Below are positions 42,064 through 50,299 of a stretch of 64,000 nt of DNA, piece after piece. Each line of letters starts with the position of its first letter. Within the stretch, counting starts at the first letter, position 1. Source of the DNA: Streptomyces tagetis. GTDB taxonomy: Bacteria > Actinomycetota > Actinomycetes > Streptomycetales > Streptomycetaceae. A program made the translations under genes and the position numbers. Location of the stretch: the NCBI RefSeq assembly GCF_018069565.1, contig NZ_JAGPNL010000004.1, positions 434,001 to 498,000 on the forward strand. Reading direction: 5' to 3'. A model generated the notes under the pieces. That model worked only from the letters and a program-made list of their open reading frames with translations. It searched no databases and was not told the DNA's origin.

Positions 42064-43086
42064 TCAGCCTCCTGTGCTCTGGTTGGCGGGCTCGTCCTCG
42101 ACGGCCCCCTCGGTCCTCTCGTCGACCGCCGACTCCCCGGTGTCCGCGAGGAGTTCGCGGAATGCCGTGGCGACGGTCTCCGGATACTCCATCATCGCCA
42201 CGTGCCCCGCGTCGGGCAGCGTCAGCAGCCGCGAGTCGCGGAAGGCGCGGGCGGCCCGCTGGGCCATGCGGTGGCCGACGAGTTGGTCGCGTCCACCGTA
42301 GACCAGCAACGTGGGTGCGAGGACCCGTTCGGCCTGTCGCCACAGTCCGTGCTGCCCGCCGACGGTGTACGCATTGACGATACCGCGCGCGGAGCGCGTC
42401 ATCGCGTCCCAGAAATAAGGGAGTTGGAGTCGCCGTTCCATCTCCTCGACGGCGTTGCGGAAGCCCTCGGGGGTCACCCTCGCGGGATCGCCGTAACACA
42501 GCGCGGTCACCCCGCGGACGCGTTGCTCCGCCGTCCACTCCCGGGTGAGCCGGGAGAACAGGGGGACGACACCGGGGACGGCCATCAGCCCGGTCGGCAC
42601 GGCGCTGCGCTGGACGCGGATCTCGGGCAGGGCCGGCGAGACGAGGGTCAGTGTCCGCACGAGGTCGGGCCGGACGGCGGCCACGCGCGTGGCGATCGCG
42701 CCGCCGAGCGAGTTGCCGAAGAGGTGCACGGGTCCGCGCCGGCTCGCGTCGAGGTGGCGGATGACGGCGCGGGCGTGGCCCGTCACCGAGTAGTCGCCGT
42801 CGTCCGGCGGCGGGGACTCGCCGAAGCCGGGCAGGTCGACGGCCTCGCCGTCGACGAGGCCGTCGAGCAGGAGCATCAGCGCCGACCAGTTCTGCGAGGA
42901 GCCGCCGAGGCCGTGCACGTAGAGCGCGGGCGGCAGTCCCTCGCGCGCGGGGGGCCGCGAGCGGAGCGTCAGGGTGATGCCGGGCAGGTGGGCCTGCCGG
43001 AGCCGTTCGCCTTCCGTGCCCCTGACGGCCGCCACCTTCGGCAGGACGGTGGCGGGCGGCACGGACGGCGGCTCGGTCGAGGACAT
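42064..43086 (-). CDS. Alpha/beta hydrolase (LipV-like position)
   Basis: The 340-aa product begins at ATG 43086. Catalytic features are VHGLGGSSQNW (oxyanion), FGNSLGGAIA (nucleophile Ser), an Asp in YGGRDQLVG and a His in PDAGHVAMMEYP. The substrate may be a lipid ester, but the sequence does not settle it. A TAACAT hexamer ends six bases before the ATG and there is no ribosome site, so the transcript is probably leaderless. The gene ends eight bases before the DUF3152 start, and the two are very likely cotranscribed. Confidence 0.88.
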   Translation of the reverse strand: MSSTEPPSVPPATVLPKVAAVRGTEGERLRQAHLPGITLTLRSRPPAREGLPPALYVHGLGGSSQNWSALMLLLDGLVDGEAVDLPGFGESPPPDDGDYSVTGHARAVIRHLDASRRGPVHLFGNSLGGAIATRVAAVRPDLVRTLTLVSPALPEIRVQRSAVPTGLMAVPGVVPLFSRLTREWTAEQRVRGVTALCYGDPARVTPEGFRNAVEEMERRLQLPYFWDAMTRSARGIVNAYTVGGQHGLWRQAERVLAPTLLVYGGRDQLVGHRMAQRAARAFRDSRLLTLPDAGHVAMMEYPETVATAFRELLADTGESAVDERTEGAVEDEPANQSTGG

Positions 43087-43345
43087 GCGGCAATGTTACG
43101 AGACGATCACGCACCGGTTGACGTGTTCGCCATCACAAGGGGGGAAGGTATCCCCACGAGGAGACCGAGCGCCCCCCGGGAGGCCCCGGAGCCTCTCCCG
43201 GAAGTCCCCGAGACACCACCCGGAGCCCCGTAGGGCTTCACCCGGCGACGCGTGGCGTGCGCCTCGGGTGTCTCCTACGCTCGGGGCGGGGCACCCGCAT
43301 GGTGGTCCCTGTACACCAGGGACGCCCGGAGGAAGGGAGCCCGGC

Positions 43346-43570
43346 ATGACCGTCGATCCGACCGACCCCGAGACCTTCGACGACGACGAGAGCGAGGAGC
43401 CCGGCGAGATCGGCGTCGAGGAGCCCGACGCCGACGCGGCCGAGCAGTACGCCGACGTCACCCCGGAGCACGACGACTCGCTGACCGGCGTGGAACCGGA
43501 CCGGGCCAGCGAGGGCGACCTGGCCGAACAGGCCCGGGTCGTCCACCACGACGAGGACGACTACCGCTGA
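43346..43570 (+). CDS. DUF5709-type small acidic protein
   Basis: The 74-aa protein starts at ATG 43346 behind GGAAGGGAG. Nearly half of its residues are Asp or Glu, with short conserved-looking pieces GEIGVEEPDADAAEQYAD and ASEGDLAEQARVV and the terminal HHDEDDYR. This fits the DUF5709 family of small actinobacterial proteins, of unknown role. It is divergent from the hydrolase gene across 259 bases and precedes the TetR gene on the same strand by 209 bases. Confidence 0.7.
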   Translation: MTVDPTDPETFDDDESEEPGEIGVEEPDADAAEQYADVTPEHDDSLTGVEPDRASEGDLAEQARVVHHDEDDYR

Positions 43571-43779
43571 CGCGGGCTCCCCGCGCGGGGGCCGGAAGGT
43601 GCCGCCTGACAGGAAAGAGGCCGATTTATGCCCGGCCTGAGATCTTTTGAAACCTCTTGCACACCTTTCGCCGCCGTCCGGTCCGTGAAATTCTGCGCTC
43701 GCACCGCGCACACCACGGTTACCGAAAAGTACGATGGCGACGCGGCGCACACCGCACGTGGACGACTTTGGGAGGCGGC

Positions 43780-44421
43780 GTGACAGCCATCGAGCAGACA
43801 GAGGCGGTACGCCCGCGGGGCACACGCCTTCCCCGCCGAGCCCGGCGGAACCAGCTCCTGGGCGCCGCGCAGGAAGTGTTCGTGGCACAGGGCTACCACG
43901 CCGCCGCGATGGACGACATCGCCGAGCGGGCCGGCGTCAGCAAGCCGGTGCTCTACCAGCACTTCCCGGGCAAGCTCGACCTCTACCTCGCCCTGCTCGA
44001 CCAGCACTGCGAGGCGCTGATCCAGTCGGTACGGCACGCGCTCGCGTCGACGACCGACAACAAGCAGCGTGTCCGCGCGACGATGGACGCCTACTTCGCG
44101 TACGTGGAGGACGACGGGGGCGCCTTCCGGCTGGTCTTCGAATCGGACCTGACCAACGAGCCCGCCGTGCGCGAGCGCGTCGACAAGGTCACCAACGAGT
44201 GCGCCGAGGCGATCTGCGACGTGATCGCCGAGGACACCGGCCTCTCGCGGGCCGAGTCGATGCTGCTCGCCTCCGGCCTGGGCGGCCTCGCGCAGGTGGT
44301 GGCCCGCTCCTGGCTGCACAGCGACCGCAGCGTGCCGCGCGACCAGGCGGTCCAGTTGCTGACCTCGCTGGCCTGGCGGGGCATCGCCGGCTTCCCGATG
44401 CACGGCACCGAGCAGCACTGA
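43780..44421 (+). CDS. TetR family transcriptional regulator
   Basis: The 213-aa product starts at GTG 43780 behind GGAGGCG. The N-terminal helix-turn-helix is clear: RRNQLLGAAQEVFVAQGYHAA, MDDIAERAGVSKPVLYQHF, with the recognition helix KPVLYQHFPGK. The C-terminal ligand domain (about 75-210) contains YFAYVEDDGGAFRLVFESD and MLLASGLGGLAQVV. The orthologous place in M. tuberculosis is Rv3208. The ligand and targets are unknown; an autoregulatory site would be expected in the 209-base upstream spacer, which contains GGTTACC (a palindrome-like word near 43714). Confidence 0.9.
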   Translation: MTAIEQTEAVRPRGTRLPRRARRNQLLGAAQEVFVAQGYHAAAMDDIAERAGVSKPVLYQHFPGKLDLYLALLDQHCEALIQSVRHALASTTDNKQRVRATMDAYFAYVEDDGGAFRLVFESDLTNEPAVRERVDKVTNECAEAICDVIAEDTGLSRAESMLLASGLGGLAQVVARSWLHSDRSVPRDQAVQLLTSLAWRGIAGFPMHGTEQH

Positions 44422-44426
44422 CGTCC

Positions 44427-44476
44427 GCGAGGGCCGCCGCCCCGGTGCCCCGCGGGGCGCGCGCGGCGGCCCTCGC
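44427..44476. terminator. Terminator hairpin after the TetR gene
   Basis: GCGAGGGCCGCCGC (44427-44440) pairs perfectly with 44463-44476, five bases after the TetR stop. Confidence 0.75.
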
Positions 44477-44608
44477 GCGTCGGCTCGGGCCGGCTGTTCG
44501 CTCCTGGCGTTCCCGGACACGGCGTACGGGTCCCCCGCACCGGGCTAGTGTGTGCGGGTACGGCGCGGAAAGATCGCGCACTTCACTGACCGTCGGAGGG
44601 ACATAGCC

Positions 44609-44836
44609 GTGGAGGTCAAGATCGGCGTGCAGCACGCGCCCCGCGAGATCGTTCTGGAGAGCGGTCAGAGTGCCGAGGAAGTCGAGCGCGTGGTGGCCGA
44701 GGCGCTGGCGGGCAAGGCACAGCTCCTGAGCCTCGTGGACGAGCACGGCCGCAAGGTCCTGGTGCCCGCCGACCGTCTGGCGTACGTCGAGATCGGCGAG
44801 CCGTCCCCGCGCAAGGTGGGCTTCGGCACGCTCTGA
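44609..44836 (+). CDS. DUF3107 family protein (TB9.4-like)
   Basis: The 75-aa product starts at GTG 44609 behind GGAGGG. It matches DUF3107 across its length: VEVKIGVQHAPREIVLES, SAEEVERVVAEAL, KVLVPADRLAYVEIG and the terminal RKVGFGTL. M. tuberculosis Rv3208A (TB9.4) is the same family in the same order after a TetR gene. It is an ATP-binding-free small cytoplasmic protein of unknown role, often next to the DEAD helicase. A perfect terminator follows 11 bases after the stop. Confidence 0.88.
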   Translation: MEVKIGVQHAPREIVLESGQSAEEVERVVAEALAGKAQLLSLVDEHGRKVLVPADRLAYVEIGEPSPRKVGFGTL

Positions 44837-44846
44837 CGGCAGGACG

Positions 44847-44897
44847 GCGAACGGGGAGGGCCCGGCGGCAGGTGACCGCCGGGCCCTCCCCGTTCGC
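44847..44897 (+). terminator. Long perfect terminator hairpin
   Basis: A perfect 22-base stem (44847-44868 with 44876-44897) with a seven-base loop follows the DUF3107 gene. Confidence 0.88.
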
Positions 44898-45002
44898 TCC
44901 CTCCGCGGGTCACCCTCAGGGGGTGGATTGCGCCGCATGGGCCACGGGTAGTACGGCTACGACCGTTTCGGGCACGCCGACCGTGTGGGAGGGACCCCCG
45001 AC

Positions 45003-45272
45003 ATGCTGCTGCAAGCACTCAGCGCCACGCTCCTCGGCCTCGCCCTGGCCTGGGCCGCCGTCCGCCGCCTGCCGCACCGCCTGCCGGCCCCCGTCCTGGT
45101 CCTGCCGACGGGTGTCGCCGGGGCGCTCTTCGGGGCCTTCGTCACGCACACCGCGCTGGACGCGGGCGGACTGGTGCCGGTCCTGATAGGCGCGGTGACC
45201 TTCTCGGTGGCCTCGCTGTCGCTGCTGCTGCGGCCCGCGGGGGCGCTCCGGCACCGGTCGGCCACCGCCTGA
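45003..45272 (+). CDS. 89-aa integral membrane protein, conserved hypothetical
   Basis: The ATG at 45003 follows GGGAGGGAC. The protein has three hydrophobic segments (about 3-22 LQALSATLLGLALAWAAV, 30-52 APVLVLPTGVAGALFGAFV, 58-80 GLVPVLIGAVTFSVASLSLL) and short polar ends with a basic tail (RHRSATA). It probably sits in the membrane with little outside it. I do not recognise the family beyond similar streptomycete proteins at this position. It faces the ferritin-like gene, with a 173-base convergent spacer. Confidence 0.65.
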   Translation: MLLQALSATLLGLALAWAAVRRLPHRLPAPVLVLPTGVAGALFGAFVTHTALDAGGLVPVLIGAVTFSVASLSLLLRPAGALRHRSATA

Positions 45273-45341
45273 GCGGCAGCCGCCCGCACCGGTCCGGCCC
45301 ACGCCACGCGTGCTCCCGGCCGACCCGGCCGGGCCGGTGCC

Positions 45342-45381
45342 GCGTTCCGGGCAGACCCGGTGCGTTCCCGGCAGACCCGGG
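45342..45381. repeat. 20-bp direct repeat in a convergent spacer
   Basis: 45342-45361 and 45362-45381 are adjacent 20-base copies (18 identical bases). They lie inside a larger inverted repeat (GGGCCGGTG 45331-45339 with CACCGGCCC 45383-45391), which could serve as terminator. Confidence 0.6.
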
Positions 45382-45445
45382 CCACCGGCCCCGTACGGCT
45401 CCGTACGGCTCCGCGTTCCGAGCCTGCCCGTCCACTCCGTGGGCC

Positions 45446-46192
45446 TCAGGCGGCGAGGCCCAGCGCCGCCATCCGCTTGGTGTGGGCCTCGGTGATCCGG
45501 GAGAACATCCTGCCCACCTCGGCGAGGTCGAAGCCGTCCGCGACACCGCCCACGAGCATCGTCGACAGCGCGTCCCGCTCGGCGACCACCCGCTGCGACT
45601 GCGACAGGGCCTCGCCCATCAGCCGCCGCGCCCACAGGGCCAGCCGCCCGCCCACGCGCGGCTCGGCCTCGATGGCGGCGCGCACCTTCTCCACCGCGAA
45701 GCTCGCGTGCCCGGTGTCGTCCAGCACCGCCAACACCAGGGCGCGGGTGTCGGAGTCGAGACGGGCGGCGACCTCGCGGTAGAAGTCGCTGGCGATGGAG
45801 TCGCCCACGTACGCCTTGACCAGGCCCTCCAGCCAGTCCGAGGGGTCCGTCTGACGGTGGAAGCCGTCGTAGGCGGCGACGAAGGGCTCCATCGCCGCCG
45901 TCGGCTCCTCACCGACCTCGGCGAGCCGGTCGCGCAGCCGCTCGAAGTGGTGGAACTCCGCCGACGCCATCTTCGCCAGCTCCGCCTTGTCGGCCAGCGT
46001 CGGGGCCAGCTTGGCGTCCTCCGCGAGCCGCTCGAACGCCGCCAGCTCGCCGTAGGCGAGCGCGCCGAGCAGATCCACGACGGCGGCGCGGTACTGCGGG
46101 TCGGCGGAGGCCGCCGCCCAGTCGCGGGCGGCGATGGTGGTGGGTGCGGTCGCGGCGTCCGCGGCGTTGCCAGGCTTGTCAGAGCTCGTCAT
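45446..46192 (-). CDS. Ferritin-like fold protein (MiaE-related, DUF-type)
   Basis: The 248-aa product starts at ATG 46192; a TATTGT hexamer ends seven bases upstream and there is no ribosome site, so it is probably leaderless. The helical bundle carries paired metal-ligand patterns: GELAAFERLAEDAK, then MASAEFHHFERLRDR (ExxH), and later a DDTGHASFAVEK segment. This fits the ferritin-like/MiaE-related fold annotated next to rhlE in Actinobacteria (Rv3210c in M. tuberculosis). Iron-dependent hydroxylation is one possibility; the substrate is unknown. Confidence 0.78.
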   Translation of the reverse strand: MTSSDKPGNAADAATAPTTIAARDWAAASADPQYRAAVVDLLGALAYGELAAFERLAEDAKLAPTLADKAELAKMASAEFHHFERLRDRLAEVGEEPTAAMEPFVAAYDGFHRQTDPSDWLEGLVKAYVGDSIASDFYREVAARLDSDTRALVLAVLDDTGHASFAVEKVRAAIEAEPRVGGRLALWARRLMGEALSQSQRVVAERDALSTMLVGGVADGFDLAEVGRMFSRITEAHTKRMAALGLAA

Positions 46193-46491
46193 GGAGCGCA
46201 CAATAGTCCGCCCGCCACCCCCTCCAGGGCCCCGCCCGATCAGTGTGACGACGGCTACGTCCGCACATCCCCCCTCGCATGTGCGCGAATCCGGGGTATG
46301 GTGGTAATGCGCCTGCCGAGTATGTGACGTACGGGTACGTGACCTAGTCGACGGGCCGCACGCATGAGGATGCCCGGTCGGTGGCCCGATCGGCTCCGAC
46401 CCGACAGCCCTCCCCGTCGTACGCATTGGTGCGTACGGACCCGGAGGGAGACCCTCAGCGGTTCGAGCGCTAGAGCGTCGGCAGAGGTCCC
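46193..46491 (+). other. Structured leader of the DEAD-box helicase gene
   Basis: The spacer between the divergent genes has a possible -10 (TATGGT near 46299). A strong extended stem lies at 46408-46450: GTACGCA (46419-46425) pairs with TGCGTAC across TTGG, flanked by CCCTCC and GGAGGG. It stands about 40 bases before the GTG start. No other gene is seen. Confidence 0.45.
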
Positions 46492-49188
46492 GTGTCCTAC
46501 GGCCCGCCCGTATGGCAGCCGACGTCCCCGGCACGGTCGCCCACGACCCCCGCGCTCGCCTCGCACCGCGCACACAGAAGAGGCAGCACCCTGACTACGA
46601 CGTTCCGTTCCCTCGGAATCCTCCCCGAGACCGCCGAGGCCCTTGAGGCCGTCGGCATCGTCCACCCCTTCCCCATCCAGGAGATGACGCTCCCCGTCGC
46701 CCTCTCGGGCACGGATGTCATCGGCCAGGCCAAGACCGGCACCGGCAAGACGCTGGGCTTCGGCCTCCCCCTCCTGGAGCGGGTGACCGTCCCCGCCGAC
46801 GTGGAGGCGGGCCGCGCCGCCCCCGAATCGCTCACCGACGCCCCGCAGGCGCTCGTCGTCGTCCCCACGCGCGAGCTGTGCCAGCAGGTCACCAACGACC
46901 TCCTGACCGCCGGCAAGGCCCGCAACGTGCGGGTGATCGCGATCTACGGCGGCCGGGCCTACGAGCCGCAGGTCGAGGCGCTGAAGAAGGGCGTCGACGT
47001 GGTCGTCGGCACCCCCGGCCGCCTCCTGGACCTGGCCGGCCAGCGCAAGCTGGACCTCAAGCACGTCAGGTGCCTGGTCCTCGACGAGGCCGACGAGATG
47101 CTCGACCTGGGCTTCCTGCCCGACGTCGAGAAGATCGTCACGATGCTTCCGGCCAAGCGCCAGACCATGCTGTTCTCGGCGACCATGCCGGGCGCGGTCA
47201 TCGGACTGGCCCGCCGCTACATGTCGCAGCCCACGCACATCCGCGCCACCGCGCCGGACGACGAGGGCGCGACGGTCGCCAACATCAAGCAGTTCGTCTA
47301 CCGCGCGCACTCCATGGACAAGCCGGAGATGGTCTCCCGCATCCTCCAGGCCGACGGCCGCGGACTGGCGATGATCTTCTGCCGCACCAAGCGCACGGCC
47401 GCCGACATCGCCGAGCAACTCCAGCGCCGCGGTTTCGCCGCCGGCGCGGTCCACGGCGACCTCGGGCAGGGCGCCCGCGAGCAGGCGCTGCGCGCCTTCC
47501 GCAACGGCAAGGTGGACGTGCTGGTCTGCACCGACGTCGCCGCCCGCGGCATCGACGTCGAGGGTGTGACCCACGTCGTCAACTACCAGTCGCCGGAAGA
47601 GGAGAAGACGTACCTGCACCGGGTGGGCCGGACCGGCCGCGCGGGCGCGAAGGGTACGGCGATCACCCTGGTCGACTGGGACGACATCCCGCGCTGGCAG
47701 CTCATCAACAAGGCACTGGTGCTGGACTTCAACGACCCGCCGGAGACGTACTCCACCTCCCCCCACCTCTACGCCGACCTCGGCATCCCCGAGGGCACCA
47801 AGGGCGTGCTGCCCCGCTCGGAGCGCACCCGTGCCGGGCTGGCGGCGGAGGAGCTGGAGGACCTGGGCGAGCCGGGTGGCCGCGGTGGACGCGGTGGCCG
47901 TGGCCCCCGGGGCCGGGACGAGTCCCGTTCCGCCGACCGTGAGCAGTCCTCCCGTACGCCGCGCCGCCGTCGCCGGATGCGCGGCGGGGAGCCGGTGGAC
48001 GCGGGGGCGGCCCCCGCCGAGGCGCCCGCGGCCGGAAGCACCGACACCGACACGGACGCGGAGGCCGCGAAGGGCCCGCGCACGCTGCGCCGCCGGCGCC
48101 GCACCCGTAACGGGGAGCCGGCCCGCGGGCAGGTGACGGCCGAGACGCCCGCGACCGAGACCGCCGACGCCGCGCACACCGCGGTGGCGACGGCCGAGGG
48201 CACGGATCTCTCGTCCCCCGTGGTCACCGAGACCCCCGCGACGGAGTCGGCCGAGCAGGCCGAGACCAGGCCGCGCCGCCGCCGCACCCGCAAGTCGGCG
48301 GAGACCGCGCCGGTGGAGACCGCCCCCGTGGCGACCGCGCCGGTGACCGAGCCGGAGGCCGTCGAGGCGCCCGCCGCCGAGGCCCCCGCCGAGAAGCCGC
48401 GCCGCCGCACCCGCAAGTCGGCCGACGCCGCCGACGCCGCCGAGACCGCGCTCGACACCGCCGAGGGAGCCGTCGAGGCCCCCGTGGCAGAGCCGTCCGC
48501 GCCGTCCGAAGCGGCCGAGACCAAGCCGCGCCGCACCCGCAAGACCGCGGCGAAGAAGGCCGTCGAGGCGGAGGCCACCGCCGACGCCTCGGGCATCCCG
48601 GCCCAGTCGGCGCCGGAGGCGGAGGCCGCGGAGACCAAGCCGCGCCGCACCCGCAAGACGGCCGCGCAGAAGGCCGCCGAGGCCGAGGTCTCCCCGGCCG
48701 AGGCCGCCGTGGACAGTGCCGAGGGCGCCGACGCCAAGCCCCGCCGCCGCACCCGCAAGGCCGCGAGCGCCGAGGGCACCGACGCCGCCGAGGTGGCGCC
48801 GGAGGCGGAGGCCGCCGAGGCCAAGCCGCGCCGGACCCGCAAGACGGCCGCCAAGAAGACCGCCGCGCAGCCCGCCGAGGCCGAGGCCCCCCGGGCCGAA
48901 GCCGCCGTGGACAGTGCCGAGGCCGCCGAGGCCAAGCCCCGCCGCCGCACCCGCAAGGCCGCGAGCGCCGAGGTCACCGAGGTCACCGACGCCGCCGAGG
49001 CCGCGGGCATCCCCGCGCAGGTCGCGCAGGAGCCCGAGGCCGCGCCGAAGCGCCGCACCCGCAAGACGGTCGCCTCCGCCGAGGCCCCCGTCGAGGCGGA
49101 GGGCGCCGCCGAGGCGAAGCCGAAGGCGCGTCGCACCCGCAAGGCGGCCACGGCCGCCGCGCAGCCCGCGGAGCCTGCCGAGAGCTGA
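46492..49188 (+). CDS. rhlE: DEAD-box RNA helicase RhlE-like with long repeat tail
   Basis: The 898-aa protein has the helicase motifs in order: Q motif (FRSLGILPETAEALEAVG, PFPIQ), Walker A AKTGTGKT (about 79-86), PTRELC, LDEADEM (about 198-204), FSATMP, and HRVGRTGR (about 376). Residues about 460-898 are a disordered tail with twelve or so RRRTRK-type blocks separated by Ala/Glu-rich stretches. It would remodel structured RNA, as for cold-shock helicases. GTG 46492 has AGAGG nearby, but a CTG at 46591 behind AAGAGG would start just at TTTFRSLGILP, where relatives begin, so the first 33 residues are doubtful. Confidence 0.92.
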   Translation: MSYGPPVWQPTSPARSPTTPALASHRAHRRGSTLTTTFRSLGILPETAEALEAVGIVHPFPIQEMTLPVALSGTDVIGQAKTGTGKTLGFGLPLLERVTVPADVEAGRAAPESLTDAPQALVVVPTRELCQQVTNDLLTAGKARNVRVIAIYGGRAYEPQVEALKKGVDVVVGTPGRLLDLAGQRKLDLKHVRCLVLDEADEMLDLGFLPDVEKIVTMLPAKRQTMLFSATMPGAVIGLARRYMSQPTHIRATAPDDEGATVANIKQFVYRAHSMDKPEMVSRILQADGRGLAMIFCRTKRTAADIAEQLQRRGFAAGAVHGDLGQGAREQALRAFRNGKVDVLVCTDVAARGIDVEGVTHVVNYQSPEEEKTYLHRVGRTGRAGAKGTAITLVDWDDIPRWQLINKALVLDFNDPPETYSTSPHLYADLGIPEGTKGVLPRSERTRAGLAAEELEDLGEPGGRGGRGGRGPRGRDESRSADREQSSRTPRRRRRMRGGEPVDAGAAPAEAPAAGSTDTDTDAEAAKGPRTLRRRRRTRNGEPARGQVTAETPATETADAAHTAVATAEGTDLSSPVVTETPATESAEQAETRPRRRRTRKSAETAPVETAPVATAPVTEPEAVEAPAAEAPAEKPRRRTRKSADAADAAETALDTAEGAVEAPVAEPSAPSEAAETKPRRTRKTAAKKAVEAEATADASGIPAQSAPEAEAAETKPRRTRKTAAQKAAEAEVSPAEAAVDSAEGADAKPRRRTRKAASAEGTDAAEVAPEAEAAEAKPRRTRKTAAKKTAAQPAEAEAPRAEAAVDSAEAAEAKPRRRTRKAASAEVTEVTDAAEAAGIPAQVAQEPEAAPKRRTRKTVASAEAPVEAEGAAEAKPKARRTRKAATAAAQPAEPAES

Positions 49189-49210
49189 TCCGCACCGCCC
49201 GTCACCCCGT

Positions 49211-49245
49211 CGGCCCGGTCCCGCCACCCGCGCGGAACCGGGCCG
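49211..49245. terminator. Terminator hairpin after rhlE
   Basis: CGGCCCGGT (49211-49219) pairs with ACCGGGCCG (49237-49245), 22 bases after the stop. Confidence 0.6.
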
Positions 49246-49294
49246 GCGGCGTTCCCGCCTCCCCGGCCCCTCCCCCGGCGGATAGCCTCTGCCC

Positions 49295-50191
49295 GTGAGC
49301 ACCAACGCCTCCTTCACCCCGCCCTCCGGGGCCCGCACCTACCGCCTGTGCACCCCGCGCGGCGAGTTCGCCGCCGTGGACTCCCCCGTGGCCGACGGCA
49401 CCGAACCGAGGGGGACCGTGCTGATGCTGCCCGGGTTCACCGGCAGCAAGGAGGACTTCACGCTGCTGCACGGCCCCCTCGCGGCACGCGGGTACCGCAC
49501 GGTCGCCGTGGACGGGCGGGGCCAGTACGAGTCCCCCGGCCCGGAGCACGACGAGGCCCCCTACGCACAGGAGGAGCTGGCCCGGGACGTACTCGCCCAG
49601 GTCACGGCGCTCGCGGTGCCGGTGCACCTGCTCGGGCACTCCCTCGGCGGCCAGATCGCCCGTGCCGCCGCACTGCTCGACCCGGCGCCCTTCCTGTCCC
49701 TGACGCTCGTGTCCTCCGGCCCGGCGCGGATCTCCGACTCCCAGCGGCAGCGGGTGCGGCTCCTGCGGGACGCCCTCGACACCCTGACGATGGAGGAGGT
49801 CTGGAAGGTCATGCGGGCCATGGGCCCGCCCGAGGAGGCCGAGGGAGCCGCCCGGGGGCCCGCCGACCAGGAGCGGCTGCGGGACCGCTGGCTGGGCACC
49901 ACGCCCGCCCAACTCCGCGTCACCGGAAGGCAGTTGTGTGAGGAGCCGGACCGGATTCCCGAGCTGGCGGCCCTGCCGCTGCCCTTCCACGTGCTGTCCG
50001 GGGAGAGCGACGACACCTGGCCCGTGCCGCTGCTGGACGACATGGCCCGGCGTCTGAGCGCGCACCGCACGGTCGTCGCCGGGGCCGAGCACTCCCCCAA
50101 CACGGACCGGCCGCTGCCCACCGCCCGCGCCCTGGCCGACTTCTGGGACACCGTGCCGGGGGAACGACCGGACGACTTCCCCGGCATCTGA
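49295..50191 (+). CDS. Alpha/beta hydrolase
   Basis: The 298-aa protein begins at GTG 49295; TAGCCT ends six bases upstream and there is no ribosome site, so the transcript is probably leaderless. Hydrolase features: MLPGFTGSKEDF (oxyanion), LLGHSLGGQIA (nucleophile Ser), LSGESDDTWP (likely Asp) and AGAEHSPNTDRP (His). It has no signal peptide. The substrate is not evident. It stands alone between rhlE and the convergent NYN gene. Confidence 0.88.
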   Translation: MSTNASFTPPSGARTYRLCTPRGEFAAVDSPVADGTEPRGTVLMLPGFTGSKEDFTLLHGPLAARGYRTVAVDGRGQYESPGPEHDEAPYAQEELARDVLAQVTALAVPVHLLGHSLGGQIARAAALLDPAPFLSLTLVSSGPARISDSQRQRVRLLRDALDTLTMEEVWKVMRAMGPPEEAEGAARGPADQERLRDRWLGTTPAQLRVTGRQLCEEPDRIPELAALPLPFHVLSGESDDTWPVPLLDDMARRLSAHRTVVAGAEHSPNTDRPLPTARALADFWDTVPGERPDDFPGI

Positions 50192-50299
50192 TCCGGGCGC
50201 GGCCCCCGGCCGGGGCCCACCCCGGCCGGCGCCGACGGTACGGGGCCGCGCCCCGGGCCCGCCCGGTCCGCCTGGCAGGTGCCGCGCTGGTACGCCGCG

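Noticed and set aside
46255..49338. 1027-codon minus-strand frame opposite rhlE
   Set aside because: Gly/Leu/Arg repeats result from reading the Ala/Glu/Lys/Arg tail backwards; the plus strand has all DEAD-box motifs.
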